From assembly GCF_002278035.1 (NCBI RefSeq), contig NZ_CP022604.1, forward strand, positions 1,674,001 through 1,738,000: a DNA stretch of 64,000 nt. Reading direction: 5' to 3'. Source of the DNA: Ochrobactrum quorumnocens. GTDB taxonomy: Bacteria; Pseudomonadota; Alphaproteobacteria; Rhizobiales; Rhizobiaceae. How positions within the stretch are numbered: position 1 is the stretch's first letter; each line of letters begins with the position of its first letter. Below the pieces are notes generated by a model. That model saw only the letters and a list, made by a program, of their open reading frames with translations, was not told where the DNA came from and did not search any database. A program made the position numbers and the translations under genes. Shown in pieces: positions 44,587 through 53,233 of this stretch.

Positions 44587-44979
44587 ATGAAGCCACGTGA
44601 AAGCCTCGTCAGGCTTAAACTGTTCCAGGTGAAGGAAAAACGCCGTCAGCTGGGCCAGCTCGACCTGATGATTGGCGAGTTCGAACGTATGGCGGGAGAA
44701 CTCGACGCCCAGATTCTATCCGAGGAAAAGAAGGCAGGCATCACTGACATCAATCATTTCGCCTATCCGACCTTCGCAAAGGCAGCGCGCCAGCGACGCG
44801 ACAACCTGTTTGGATCGATTCGCGATTTGATGTCTCAGAAAGAAGCTGCTGAAGCCGAACTGGTCTATGCGGAAACCGAACTGTCAAAAGCGGAAGCACT
44901 CGAAGAACGTGACGGTGGCAAAGCGCCTCGTGAAATCGTCGAGCGCCCGGTCAATCAGCGCCGCGCTATGATCGGCTAA
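44587..44979 (+). CDS. fliJ: FliJ-like flagellar export chaperone
   Basis: A 130-residue, almost entirely helical coiled-coil protein: KPRESLVRLKLFQVKEKRRQ, then LGQLDLMIGEFERMAGELDA, as in FliJ proteins, which form the stalk of the flagellar type III export ATPase. I start it at ATG 44587 with AGGAG nine bases ahead. A 13-bp hairpin follows. No other flagellar gene is next to it here, and a FliJ-like gene upstream of ctrA is, to my knowledge, usual in Brucella. The identification rests on pattern, as FliJ is poorly conserved. Confidence 0.72.
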   Translation: MKPRESLVRLKLFQVKEKRRQLGQLDLMIGEFERMAGELDAQILSEEKKAGITDINHFAYPTFAKAARQRRDNLFGSIRDLMSQKEAAEAELVYAETELSKAEALEERDGGKAPREIVERPVNQRRAMIG

Positions 44980-44985
44980 AGCATC

Positions 44986-45017
44986 GTTCACCGGCGCGAA
45001 ATTGCGCGCCGGTGAAC
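44986..45017 (+). terminator. Hairpin after fliJ
   Basis: A perfect 13-bp stem GTTCACCGGCGCG / CGCGCCGGTGAAC with a 6-base loop, starting seven bases after the stop. No U tract follows, so it may be an mRNA stabiliser or a weak terminator. Confidence 0.6.
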
Positions 45018-45180
45018 GGGTGATTGAAACAATGGGCTTGGAGTGCCGATCATTCAGCGCTCTACGCCGTACTTAAGTAATATTCGTAATGCTGCCCGTC
45101 AGAGGGGCGCAACTTTTTAGACAACGACCCCAAATCTTGGTTTGCCTTTGTCCCACACACGGTTGTAGGGAAGAAGCGCA

Positions 45181-46290
45181 ATGCAGAAACTCGTCTCATC
45201 AGGACCGGAAAAAGTCCCCAGTAAATTCAATTTCGGCAAGGCGCCCAAACCTGTTCAATGGGGCGCAATGCTGATCATATCTGCATTTCTTATCTTCATC
45301 GGAGAGATGCTGGGTCTGCCAGCCGCCCTGCTTTTAGGCGCAATGCTTGGTGCGATCATTCTTGCCACCCATGAAAGCACGATCCGGGTTCATAAAAGTT
45401 TCTCGCTGCTGGCACAGGCAATCGTTGGCCTGCTGATCGCGCGCGCCATGACCGCTGAGTTCTTCAGCAATATGGGGCAGCATCTGCCAATCATCCTGTT
45501 TTCAACCGGCTTCACGTTGCTGGCCAGCACAACGATTGGTTATCTTCTGGCACGCTTCCGCGTTTTGCCCGGCACAACCGCCGTATGGGGTGTCTCGCCC
45601 GGCGCTGCCACCGCAATCGTCCTGATGGCTGAATCCTTTGGATCTGACGCGCGCCTCATCGCCTTTATGCAATATTTGCGTGTGGTATTGGTCGCAACCA
45701 CCGCTTCACTTGTAGTGATGTTCACCGCTGACGTCGAAACAGTCACCCCAGCGGCCGTGGAGTGGTTTCCAGTGATTAACTGGCACACTCTTGGCCCTAC
45801 CCTCGCCTTGATCGTCTGCGGGGCCTTTCTGGGCGAATTATCGCGCATTCCAACGGGAGCGATGCTCGTACCGCTCGCACTTGGTGCATTATTGCAGGAT
45901 ACAGGTCTGATGACCATTGATCTGCCGCCGTGGTTGCTGGCCGCAAGCTACATCTTCATCGGCTGGCGGATTGGCCTTGGCTTCACACGCGCAATCATTG
46001 CTCACGCAGCGCGCGCCTTCCCGGCAGTGCTGGCTTCAGCCCTTATTCTGATCGCGGTCTGCGGTCTGTTTGGCATGACACTTGGCCATGTGCTGGGGCT
46101 TGATCCCCTCACCGCTTATCTGGCCACCAGCCCTGGCGGCGCGGACACTGTCGCCATCATTGCAGCATCAAGTAATGTTGATCTACCGTTCATCATCGCC
46201 ATGCAAACCAGCCGCTTTTTCATCGTTCTGCTGGCGGGCCCGGCAATTGCGCGATTCGTCGCTTCCCGTATTGCCAAGCGGCAAAAATAA
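45181..46290 (+). CDS. AbrB-family membrane protein (Gneg_AbrB_dup)
   Basis: A 369-residue membrane protein with a duplicated AbrB domain and about ten helices. The two repeats show GLPAALLLGAMLGAIIL and IPTGAMLVPLALGALLQDTG, and the conserved loops VWGVSPGAATAIVLMAES and LATSPGGADTVAIIAASSN. It is often misannotated as ammonia monooxygenase; the function is unknown, probably transport. It is followed by a terminator. Confidence 0.87.
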   Translation: MQKLVSSGPEKVPSKFNFGKAPKPVQWGAMLIISAFLIFIGEMLGLPAALLLGAMLGAIILATHESTIRVHKSFSLLAQAIVGLLIARAMTAEFFSNMGQHLPIILFSTGFTLLASTTIGYLLARFRVLPGTTAVWGVSPGAATAIVLMAESFGSDARLIAFMQYLRVVLVATTASLVVMFTADVETVTPAAVEWFPVINWHTLGPTLALIVCGAFLGELSRIPTGAMLVPLALGALLQDTGLMTIDLPPWLLAASYIFIGWRIGLGFTRAIIAHAARAFPAVLASALILIAVCGLFGMTLGHVLGLDPLTAYLATSPGGADTVAIIAASSNVDLPFIIAMQTSRFFIVLLAGPAIARFVASRIAKRQK

Positions 46291-46292
46291 AA

Positions 46293-46312
46293 AACCCGAC
46301 TTTCGCCGGGCT
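46293..46312. terminator. Bidirectional terminator
   Basis: The short stem CCCGAC / gTCGGG-like (CCCG...CGGG) is flanked by AAAAAA on the left and CTTTTC on the right. It serves convergent AbrB and aminotransferase genes. Confidence 0.75.
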
Positions 46313-46336
46313 TTTCTAATCAATAATTTTTCAGGC

Positions 46337-47455
46337 TTATTTGCCGTGGAAACCACGGATAGCGCCAATAATCTTGTCCTGATCTTCTTCCGAAAGATAC
46401 GGATGCATCGGCAAGCTCAGAATGCGTGCAGGTAGCGCCTCCGAAACAGGCAGACCACCCGGTGCGATCGGATAATGCTTGTAAGCGGTCTGTAGATGCA
46501 GCGGTTTCACGTAATAAATAACCGACGGAACTCCCGCCGCCTGAAGATGCGCCTTCAGACCGTCGCGGTTTTCGCTTTCAATCGAATACTGCGCCCAGGC
46601 CGAACGGTTGCCAGCAGGCAAGCCCGGAACCTTGACCACATCCTTGAGCAACTCATTGTAACGCTTGGCAATACGATCACGCGCTTCCATCTCATCTTCA
46701 AGGATCGCCAGCTTTTCCAGAAGAATAGCTGCCTGAATCGTATCGAGACGCGAGTTGAGACCAATGCGAACATTGTCATACTGCGTTTCGCCCTTGCCGT
46801 GGAACAGCACGGAGCGCAGCGTGTCGGCCAGTTCAGCGTCATTGGTGAACATTGCACCGCCATCGCCATAGCAGCCGAGTGGCTTGGCAGGATAAAAGCT
46901 CGTCGCACCGACATGGCCGAAAGCACCGCACATGACGTTGTCGCGCTTGCCGCCAATTGACTGCGCCGCGTCTTCAATAACGAACAGACCTTCACGATCA
47001 GCAACTGCACTAATACGGTTGTAATCGGCAGCTAGGCCGAACAGATCAACAGGGATGATTGCCTTTGGCTCGAGGCGGCCTTCCTTGCGGATGGCTGCAA
47101 TAGCGGCTTCCAGCTGTTCGATATTCATGTTGTAGGTGTCGGCATCGACATCGACGAAAACCGGCTCCGCACCAACAAGGGCAACAACTTCAGCGGTTGC
47201 CGCGAACGTAAAGGACGGAACGAAAACGGCATGGCCAGGGCCAATGCCGCGCGCCATCAAAGGCATCTGCAAGGCGTCGGTGCCATTGGCGCAAGCAATG
47301 ACATGTTCCACGCCCAGATATTCACCAAGCTTCTTTTCGAACTCAGCCACTTCAGGGCCCAAAATGTAACGGCCTTCCGCAACAACCTTGGAAACGGCGG
47401 CATTAAGACGGTCTTCGATACGCGCGCGCTGCGCTCCAAGATCAATGAACTGCAT
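46337..47455 (-). CDS. DegT/DnrJ/EryC1/StrS sugar aminotransferase
   Basis: A 372-residue PLP enzyme that aminates a keto sugar nucleotide. The PLP Lys is in TSFYPAKPLGCYGDGGAM; DAAQSIGGKRD and GTDALQMPLMARGIG line the cofactor site. It resembles enzymes such as WbpE that make amino sugars for O-antigen or capsule. The Gfo/Idh/MocA dehydrogenase gene upstream on the same strand would supply the keto sugar. The actual sugar is unknown. Confidence 0.9.
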   Translation of the reverse strand: MQFIDLGAQRARIEDRLNAAVSKVVAEGRYILGPEVAEFEKKLGEYLGVEHVIACANGTDALQMPLMARGIGPGHAVFVPSFTFAATAEVVALVGAEPVFVDVDADTYNMNIEQLEAAIAAIRKEGRLEPKAIIPVDLFGLAADYNRISAVADREGLFVIEDAAQSIGGKRDNVMCGAFGHVGATSFYPAKPLGCYGDGGAMFTNDAELADTLRSVLFHGKGETQYDNVRIGLNSRLDTIQAAILLEKLAILEDEMEARDRIAKRYNELLKDVVKVPGLPAGNRSAWAQYSIESENRDGLKAHLQAAGVPSVIYYVKPLHLQTAYKHYPIAPGGLPVSEALPARILSLPMHPYLSEEDQDKIIGAIRGFHGK

Positions 47456-47604
47456 GTTGGCTCCAATTTATCTGGTTCGCCCTATCAAAAGCGAATCCAC
47501 GGCAACCTGTTTATTCCTTCACGCCCCGCCCTGCCATGGGTGGAGCGTTCAAAGTTTTGCTAACTCCGTAACACCGCTTGACAGAAACTTCCGTCAAAAG
47601 CGGA

Positions 47605-48561
47605 TTAGCTGGAATGATTGACCGAACCTTCAGTCAGAATGCGCAAGACGCTGATTGCCTCCCGCCCATCGGTACGCGGCGTTTCGCGCGTTTCGATGCA
47701 ATGCAGGAAGTGCTGCAATTCGCGTGTCAGCGGCATCCCTTCTTCAACGGGGATATATACCGGATCGACCGATTTGAAAGCCCACTGATCATTCTCGCGC
47801 CATACTTCGTGCTTGTAGAAGGCGAGCTTGCGATCCCACGGTTCAGCATCGTCAAAAACCAGCATACCCTTGGTTCCAGTCACACTCAAACGGCGCTCGC
47901 GATACGAGTTCAGTCTGGATGCAAAAAGATGACCACGGATACCGCTCGGGAATTCAAGATGCACATGCGCAAAATCGCTGATCTTATCGATGATTGCAGC
48001 GCCCTCGCCGCGGACCGCTGACGGTTCTTCACCGGTGATGGCGAGGATCATTGAAAGATCGTGAGGGGCAAGATCCCAAAGCGCATCGAACTTGTCGTGG
48101 AACTTGCCGAAACCGACGCGGTGCGAATGCACATAGCGGATATCGCCAAGTTCGCCGCTTTTCACCATATCGAGCAGTTTTTCAAACGCTGGATGAAAAC
48201 GAAGGATATGACCGACCATGAAGACGCGGCCATTGGCGCGTGCAGCTTCGACTTCGGCTTCTGCATCCGCCACTTCAAGCGCGATCGGCTTTTCAACCAG
48301 AACGTCTTTGCCGTTCTTCACCGCTTCAATAGCATACTGCGCATGAAACTGCGCTGGCAGCGCCAAAACGATGCCGTCAATGTCGGGACGCGTGAAGAGT
48401 TCATCGACGGGAATATTGGGAACACCGAACTCAGAAGCGAATCTTTCCGCGTTCTGTGGATTGGCGTCTGAAACACCCTGAAGCATGCCGAGGCTCTTCA
48501 GGGTACGAATATGGTTGCCGCCCCAATAGCCACAACCCAAAACCGCAATACGAGGTGCCAT
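47605..48561 (-). CDS. Gfo/Idh/MocA-family oxidoreductase
   Basis: A 318-residue NAD(P)-dependent oxidoreductase. The Rossmann motif is AVLGCGYWGGNHIRTLKS and the conserved catalytic Lys is in DVLVEKPIALE. The HDLS segment (WDLAPHDLSMILAITG) supplies the active-site His. Similar proteins (WbpB/WlbA) oxidise UDP-sugar acids at C3 before transamination, which fits with the aminotransferase gene 149 bases downstream. A surface-polysaccharide role is inferred. Confidence 0.88.
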   Translation of the reverse strand: MAPRIAVLGCGYWGGNHIRTLKSLGMLQGVSDANPQNAERFASEFGVPNIPVDELFTRPDIDGIVLALPAQFHAQYAIEAVKNGKDVLVEKPIALEVADAEAEVEAARANGRVFMVGHILRFHPAFEKLLDMVKSGELGDIRYVHSHRVGFGKFHDKFDALWDLAPHDLSMILAITGEEPSAVRGEGAAIIDKISDFAHVHLEFPSGIRGHLFASRLNSYRERRLSVTGTKGMLVFDDAEPWDRKLAFYKHEVWRENDQWAFKSVDPVYIPVEEGMPLTRELQHFLHCIETRETPRTDGREAISVLRILTEGSVNHSS

Positions 48562-48743
48562 AAAACTAAGCCTTTGCTTTCCGCTAGTTACTTATCTACG
48601 CAAATCATGGAAAACAAGACGAAAGCTATGCGAAGAGTGCTTGACAGGGTTTCATTCCCCACATATACCGCCGCCATTCCTTGCATGAAAACGGTTCGTT
48701 AAACGCTGGAGACGGCGCTGAAAACTGTTTCACTGCAATGTGT

Positions 48744-48820
48744 GGCGGAGTAGCTCAGTAGGTTAGAGCAGAGGAATCATAATCCTTGTGTCGGCGGTTC
48801 GAATCCGTCCTCCGCTACCA
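48744..48820 (+). tRNA. tRNA-Met (CAT), elongator type
   Basis: 77 bases including the encoded CCA. The acceptor GGCGGAG pairs with CTCCGCT (one G-U), the D-arm is AGCTCAG, the anticodon loop is ATCATAA with CAT at 48778-48780, and the T-loop is GGTTCGAATCC. It begins with GGCGGAG rather than CGCGGGG and has a closed acceptor end, so it is not the initiator. A tRNA-Ile(CAU) is less likely because that usually begins GGCCC. Confidence 0.93.
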
Positions 48821-48869
48821 TCACTTCACTGTGAAGCAACTTCTCTCCCAAAAAATCGGGCTGATAATC

Positions 48870-49793
48870 TTAAAGCTGCAACTGCTTTGCGCAGGCCGCT
48901 GCTTGTCTCAGACCAATATTTTCGCGCAAATCGTGATATCTCGGTGGAAATGCGGCGTAAATCATAAGCTGTGCCGAATATCCATTTCCATTCAACAGTT
49001 CGACAAAGCGGCGCTGCAATAAAAACGGCGTAACCCGATCTCTCGGATTTCCAATCACAATGATATTCAACCGCGGATTTCGTGCGATTCCGCTGATATG
49101 TTCCATTGGATCATAGGGCGCTGGCAGTCCAGTCGTGTCACGCCCCGGCCGTTGCTTCAGTCCAGACTCGGCACGCAACATCTGCGCACGCTCCAGAAGA
49201 CCGAATGCCCCCGAAGTCAGCACCGCACAGGAAACATCGCCTCGCCCAAGCGTCAGCAAGGCGGCAGCCGCAGTTGCACCGCCGCTATGCCCCATCAGCA
49301 CAAACTGCTTGATGCCATATCGCTGTTTAATTGCATCTAACGCAGAATTCAGCGCCATGAACTCGGCGGCCTGTCGTCGCCGCAAGTGGTTGCCACTTGA
49401 ACCGTAGGTTCCAGGCCGCGCCAGTACGATTACAGGGACACCAGTCACCTGCGCCGTTCGTTCCGCGCGGCCTTTCTGTGCTTCCACCGTATTGTCGGGA
49501 ATATCTGCTGGCTTGCGCTTCACCCAGCCTTCAGTGTCCCCCCGCAAAAGAACCAGCGCAATAGGCGCATTCTCAATAGTGCCGCCGGAGAAGAAACGGA
49601 TGCAATCCTGTCCCCCGGCATATTCAACCCAGACAGCATCGTCTGTTTTCTGGCAGGTCGCAAAATCGGGTTTCAAGCTCCACTGTAGCAGCTCAGCTCT
49701 GGCAGCACCAATGCCGACAATACTCAGCAGCAGCCCCAACGAAAGAACCCAACTACCCCTGAACCGGTGACTTTCGCAAACCATTCTCCACAT
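48870..49793 (-). CDS. Exported alpha/beta-hydrolase in the type I secretion operon
   Basis: A 307-residue protein with a signal peptide (SWVLSLGLLLSIVGIGAARA, cut near AEL). The nucleophile elbow is QFVLMGHSGGATAAAALLTL (about residues 175-195), with an oxyanion-side VIVLARPGTYGSSG. Candidate Asp and His are in VIGNPRDRVTPF and FPPRYHDLRE. It starts at ATG 49793 or, less likely, 49784. It follows the HlyD gene by 16 bases, so it is probably the last gene of the adhesin secretion operon. Four Cys suggest disulfides. The substrate is unknown. Confidence 0.8.
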   Translation of the reverse strand: MWRMVCESHRFRGSWVLSLGLLLSIVGIGAARAELLQWSLKPDFATCQKTDDAVWVEYAGGQDCIRFFSGGTIENAPIALVLLRGDTEGWVKRKPADIPDNTVEAQKGRAERTAQVTGVPVIVLARPGTYGSSGNHLRRRQAAEFMALNSALDAIKQRYGIKQFVLMGHSGGATAAAALLTLGRGDVSCAVLTSGAFGLLERAQMLRAESGLKQRPGRDTTGLPAPYDPMEHISGIARNPRLNIIVIGNPRDRVTPFLLQRRFVELLNGNGYSAQLMIYAAFPPRYHDLRENIGLRQAAACAKQLQL

Positions 49794-49809
49794 CGCACCG
49801 CCTCAGGAC

Positions 49810-51000
49810 CTAACGTTCACGCAGCGCTTCGCTTGCCCTGTTCAGTGGCTTGATCAAATAATCGAAGACTGTCTTGCTGCCCGTGTGAATATCGACTGTT
49901 GCAACCATACCAGGAACGATGGGAAAGCGTTCTTCGTGCTTGTTCAGAAGCGCATCTTTCTCTGTCTTGATGAAGACACGATAATAGTAATTTTCAGGCT
50001 TTGCCTCGTCCTGGATCGTGTCTGCAGAGATACTGACAACCTTGCCTTCGAGACCGCCATAAATCGCATAATCATAAGCGGTAATTTTAACGGTCGCCCT
50101 CTGATCAGGGTGGATATAAGCAATATCCCTCGGTGAAATACGGGTTTCAATCAGCAACTGCTCATCAAGCGGCACGATAATCATCAGCTTGCCGTTCGGA
50201 GGTACCACGCCACCGATTGTCGACACTTCTATATTCTTGACGATACCACGCACAGGCGAGCGCAAGGTCAGGCGCGCGAGTGCATCGGATCGCCCACGAA
50301 TGACGGAGGAGAGCGATTCCACCTCGGCATTTGCCTTCGCCAGTTCCTCTCGCGCCTGCACGATATAGTCGGATTTGATTTCCGTTTCCTTGAGCTGAAG
50401 CTCGACCAGCTGCCGTTTCAGACGGATCACTTCGACATTGCTGGCCGCACCCATTTTGCTCAGTGACTGGCTGATATTGAGTTCATCCTGCACGAGCTTC
50501 TTGGATTCGGCGATCCATTCAAGCGACTCTTGCAAACTGCGTTTACGCGCTTCAAAAAGCCGTGTCTCCGCACCGACCAACATCGGAAATGCGTCAAGCT
50601 CCGGCGAAAACTGCAACTCTGTTTGGCTGACTTCGGCGTTTAGACGAGCAGAGCTTGCCAATGCCGCGCGATATTTCGCAGCGCTTTCCTGTACGCTCGA
50701 TTCCGTAACCGTTGGATCGAGTTGTGCCAAAATCTGTCCCGGCTCCACGACATCATCCTGTCGTACCATCAGTTTGGCGACAACACCGCCTTCCAACGAT
50801 TGAATGACCTGTTCTTGTGAAGTTGGCACCACTTTGCCTGTCCCGTTAGAGACTTCATCAAGCAAAGCCCAATAAGACCAGCCCACCAAAATGATCAAGA
50901 AAACGAAAACGAGCCGAACAAAGCGCTTCTTCTTCTTGAGCTGAAGCCCTTGCTCACTTCCGTTTACCCAGGCACCAAAGTCTCCGCCGATGGCCGCCAT
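49810..51000 (-). CDS. Type I secretion periplasmic adaptor (HlyD family)
   Basis: A 396-residue membrane-fusion protein linking the ABC exporter to the outer-membrane channel. One membrane helix (FVRLVFVFLIILVGWSYWAL, about residues 27-46) precedes the lipoyl half (VIQSLEGGVVAKLMVRQDDV) and a long coiled-coil hairpin (residues ~100-240). The C-terminal beta-barrel (LTLRSPVRGIVKNIEVSTIG, then YAIYGGLEGKVVSISADTIQ) matches LapC/HlyD proteins. It lies 16 bases after the exporter gene. Confidence 0.92.
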   Translation of the reverse strand: MAAIGGDFGAWVNGSEQGLQLKKKKRFVRLVFVFLIILVGWSYWALLDEVSNGTGKVVPTSQEQVIQSLEGGVVAKLMVRQDDVVEPGQILAQLDPTVTESSVQESAAKYRAALASSARLNAEVSQTELQFSPELDAFPMLVGAETRLFEARKRSLQESLEWIAESKKLVQDELNISQSLSKMGAASNVEVIRLKRQLVELQLKETEIKSDYIVQAREELAKANAEVESLSSVIRGRSDALARLTLRSPVRGIVKNIEVSTIGGVVPPNGKLMIIVPLDEQLLIETRISPRDIAYIHPDQRATVKITAYDYAIYGGLEGKVVSISADTIQDEAKPENYYYRVFIKTEKDALLNKHEERFPIVPGMVATVDIHTGSKTVFDYLIKPLNRASEALRER

Positions 51001-51016
51001 GCTGTATCCCTCCGGA

Positions 51017-53233
51017 TCATGCCTGTTTTGGTGTTTCTACCTTGCTCATTCCCAACAACGTCTGCAGACCGCGTTCCTTGCCGTCGTCCAATGCGACCTG
51101 CCCGTTCTCAACGACGATCAGGCGCTGTACGAGTTCGAGCACGCGCATTCGATGCGTTGCGATGACGACCGTGCGTCCGACGCTCCATTTCGCGAATTGT
51201 TCGATGAAATGCCGTTCTGTGGCCTCGTCCATTGTTGATGTCGGCTCATCGAGAAGCACAACCGATGGATCGCGGATCAGAAGTCGCGCCAGCAGAATGG
51301 CCTGTTTCTGGCCACCAGAAAGACCGCCGCCGCCTTCCTGAACCAGATGTTCCAATCCTTTCGGCAAACGTCGCACAAAGCCATCCGCGCCAACCATAGC
51401 CAGCACCCGCTGGATCTCGGCATCCGAAGCGTCGGACGCCCCCATGGTGATATTCTCGCGCAGTGTCCCAAAGAACAGACGTGAATTCTGTGTCAGCAGC
51501 CCTACATCCCGGCGTACATCAGCAGGATCTATCTGTGGCAATGCGAGATCATCGAGCAGGACCTCGCCTTCGGCCGCATCAAGCAACCCGGAAAGAGCGA
51601 GCAATAGGGTGGATTTACCTGCGCCATTGCGCCCAAGCACGGCAATGCGGTCACCATGTTTGATCTTCAGATCCTTGATCAGAAGAACGGGAAGCGAATT
51701 TTCATCGCCATAACGAAACAGAGCGTCTTTAAGCCGATAAGAACCGTCGATCTTCGGGCAATGAATACGGGTTTCGCTATCGGGATGATCGACCGGCATT
51801 TTCATCAGCTGGTCGAGGCCCTTTTTGGCAATGCGTGCATGTTGCAGGCGTCCCATGATCTGAGACAGTTGCCCCATCGGCGCAAGCATGCGTGATCCGA
51901 GGATGGATGCACCAACAAGCGCGCCGGTGGTCATATCGCCTGAAATGATCAGCGGTGCGCCCACGAAAACCGTCAGCGCATAGACCCCGCCCTGCACATT
52001 TTGCGTCCACACGCTGAGACTATTCGTCAGGGCACGGAGCCTAATCTGCGCTTCGCCAGTTACGGCATTGAAGTGGTTCCACTGCTGCTGGAAGCGATCT
52101 TCGGCCTGCAGGCCCTTAATATCTTCGATGCCCTGCACTGTTTCAACCAGCATGGCATTGCGAAGTGACGCTTCGCGCATGGCTGCATTGGCATAAGCGC
52201 GCAAACGCCGCTGCAAGAACAAGCCCGGCAAAATCAGAAGAACCAGCGCGCCAAGTGGTATGAAGACCATCCAGCCAACCAGCGCTGAGTAGATAACCAG
52301 GAACAGGAAAAAGAACGGCAGATCCGCGAGTGCTGAAACCGTTGTTGAGGTCAGCAATTCACGAACCTGATCGACGTCCCGCAACTGAGCAATAAACGAC
52401 CCTGTCGATGTCGGTCGGGCGCGATTGCGAACGCGTAAAGCGTGGCCGAACACCACATCGGACATCTGCAGGTCCGTCTGCTTGCCCAGCATATCGATGA
52501 TGCCCATGCGTGCGCGACGCATCATGAAATCGAAGAATATCGCCAGCAGAACACCGCTGAACAGCACATAGAGCGTGTTGAAAGACTGTGCGGGGACGAC
52601 GCGGTCATAGACCTGCATCGAGAACAGAATGCCTGCCAAGCCCAAGGTATTCGCGATCAGCGAGGCAACCAGCACATGGCTATAAGAGCCAATGTCGCGG
52701 AAGATGATCTTTCGAAGCCAGTTCTCTTCATATGGTTTGATGTACGCATCGACACGCGCATCAGGCACGGTTTTCGAAGGGCGAGCGAGAACAACCCGCT
52801 CAGTCTCGGCCAGAAGATCGGCCAGCGCAAATGGCTGTTCAAGCCCTTCTTCACCGCTCAGCCAGACGCTGGTCCGCCCATCCTTCGAAAGCGTATGAAC
52901 GACTGCGAGCTGGTTATCCTTGAGCATCAAAACAAAAGGAAGATGCCATGTCGAAAGACTGATCTTGGACGGTTCAACAAGCCTGACGCCAAGGCCCATA
53001 TGACGGGCCATCGCTCGGATTTTTGCATTATCGTCGGTGTTGAGATCAGCAGCTGCCGCAAGCTTGGTGCCTTGAACGGATATCGGCATACTATAATGCT
53101 TTGCCACCAGTTCGAGCGCTTCTAGCCAGCCTTCGACATTGAAGCGTGATGGCGTGTCAGGCTCTGGTTGTTCACCAATCAGACCAAATTCAATCGACGG
53201 ATCGATAATTGGAGGGTTCTCGCCGCGCTTCAT
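51017..53233 (-). CDS. Type I secretion ABC exporter (LapB-like)
   Basis: A 738-residue ABC transporter. The N-terminal ~150 residues form a C39-peptidase-like domain without the catalytic Cys (EALELVAKHYSMPIS in its place), as in LapB and HlyB. Six membrane helices span about 180-460, and the ATPase has Walker A VLGRNGAGKSTLL, signature GGGLSGGQKQAILLARLL and Walker B VVLLDEPTSTMDE with THRM. It should export the adhesin encoded three genes upstream. The stop of the channel gene overlaps its start by four bases. Confidence 0.94.
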   Translation of the reverse strand: MKRGENPPIIDPSIEFGLIGEQPEPDTPSRFNVEGWLEALELVAKHYSMPISVQGTKLAAAADLNTDDNAKIRAMARHMGLGVRLVEPSKISLSTWHLPFVLMLKDNQLAVVHTLSKDGRTSVWLSGEEGLEQPFALADLLAETERVVLARPSKTVPDARVDAYIKPYEENWLRKIIFRDIGSYSHVLVASLIANTLGLAGILFSMQVYDRVVPAQSFNTLYVLFSGVLLAIFFDFMMRRARMGIIDMLGKQTDLQMSDVVFGHALRVRNRARPTSTGSFIAQLRDVDQVRELLTSTTVSALADLPFFFLFLVIYSALVGWMVFIPLGALVLLILPGLFLQRRLRAYANAAMREASLRNAMLVETVQGIEDIKGLQAEDRFQQQWNHFNAVTGEAQIRLRALTNSLSVWTQNVQGGVYALTVFVGAPLIISGDMTTGALVGASILGSRMLAPMGQLSQIMGRLQHARIAKKGLDQLMKMPVDHPDSETRIHCPKIDGSYRLKDALFRYGDENSLPVLLIKDLKIKHGDRIAVLGRNGAGKSTLLLALSGLLDAAEGEVLLDDLALPQIDPADVRRDVGLLTQNSRLFFGTLRENITMGASDASDAEIQRVLAMVGADGFVRRLPKGLEHLVQEGGGGLSGGQKQAILLARLLIRDPSVVLLDEPTSTMDEATERHFIEQFAKWSVGRTVVIATHRMRVLELVQRLIVVENGQVALDDGKERGLQTLLGMSKVETPKQA

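Noticed and set aside
48744..48820. Attachment-site duplication from an integrated element
   Set aside because: I looked for a second copy of the tRNA 3' end near the far side of the adhesin locus and saw none, nor any integrase.
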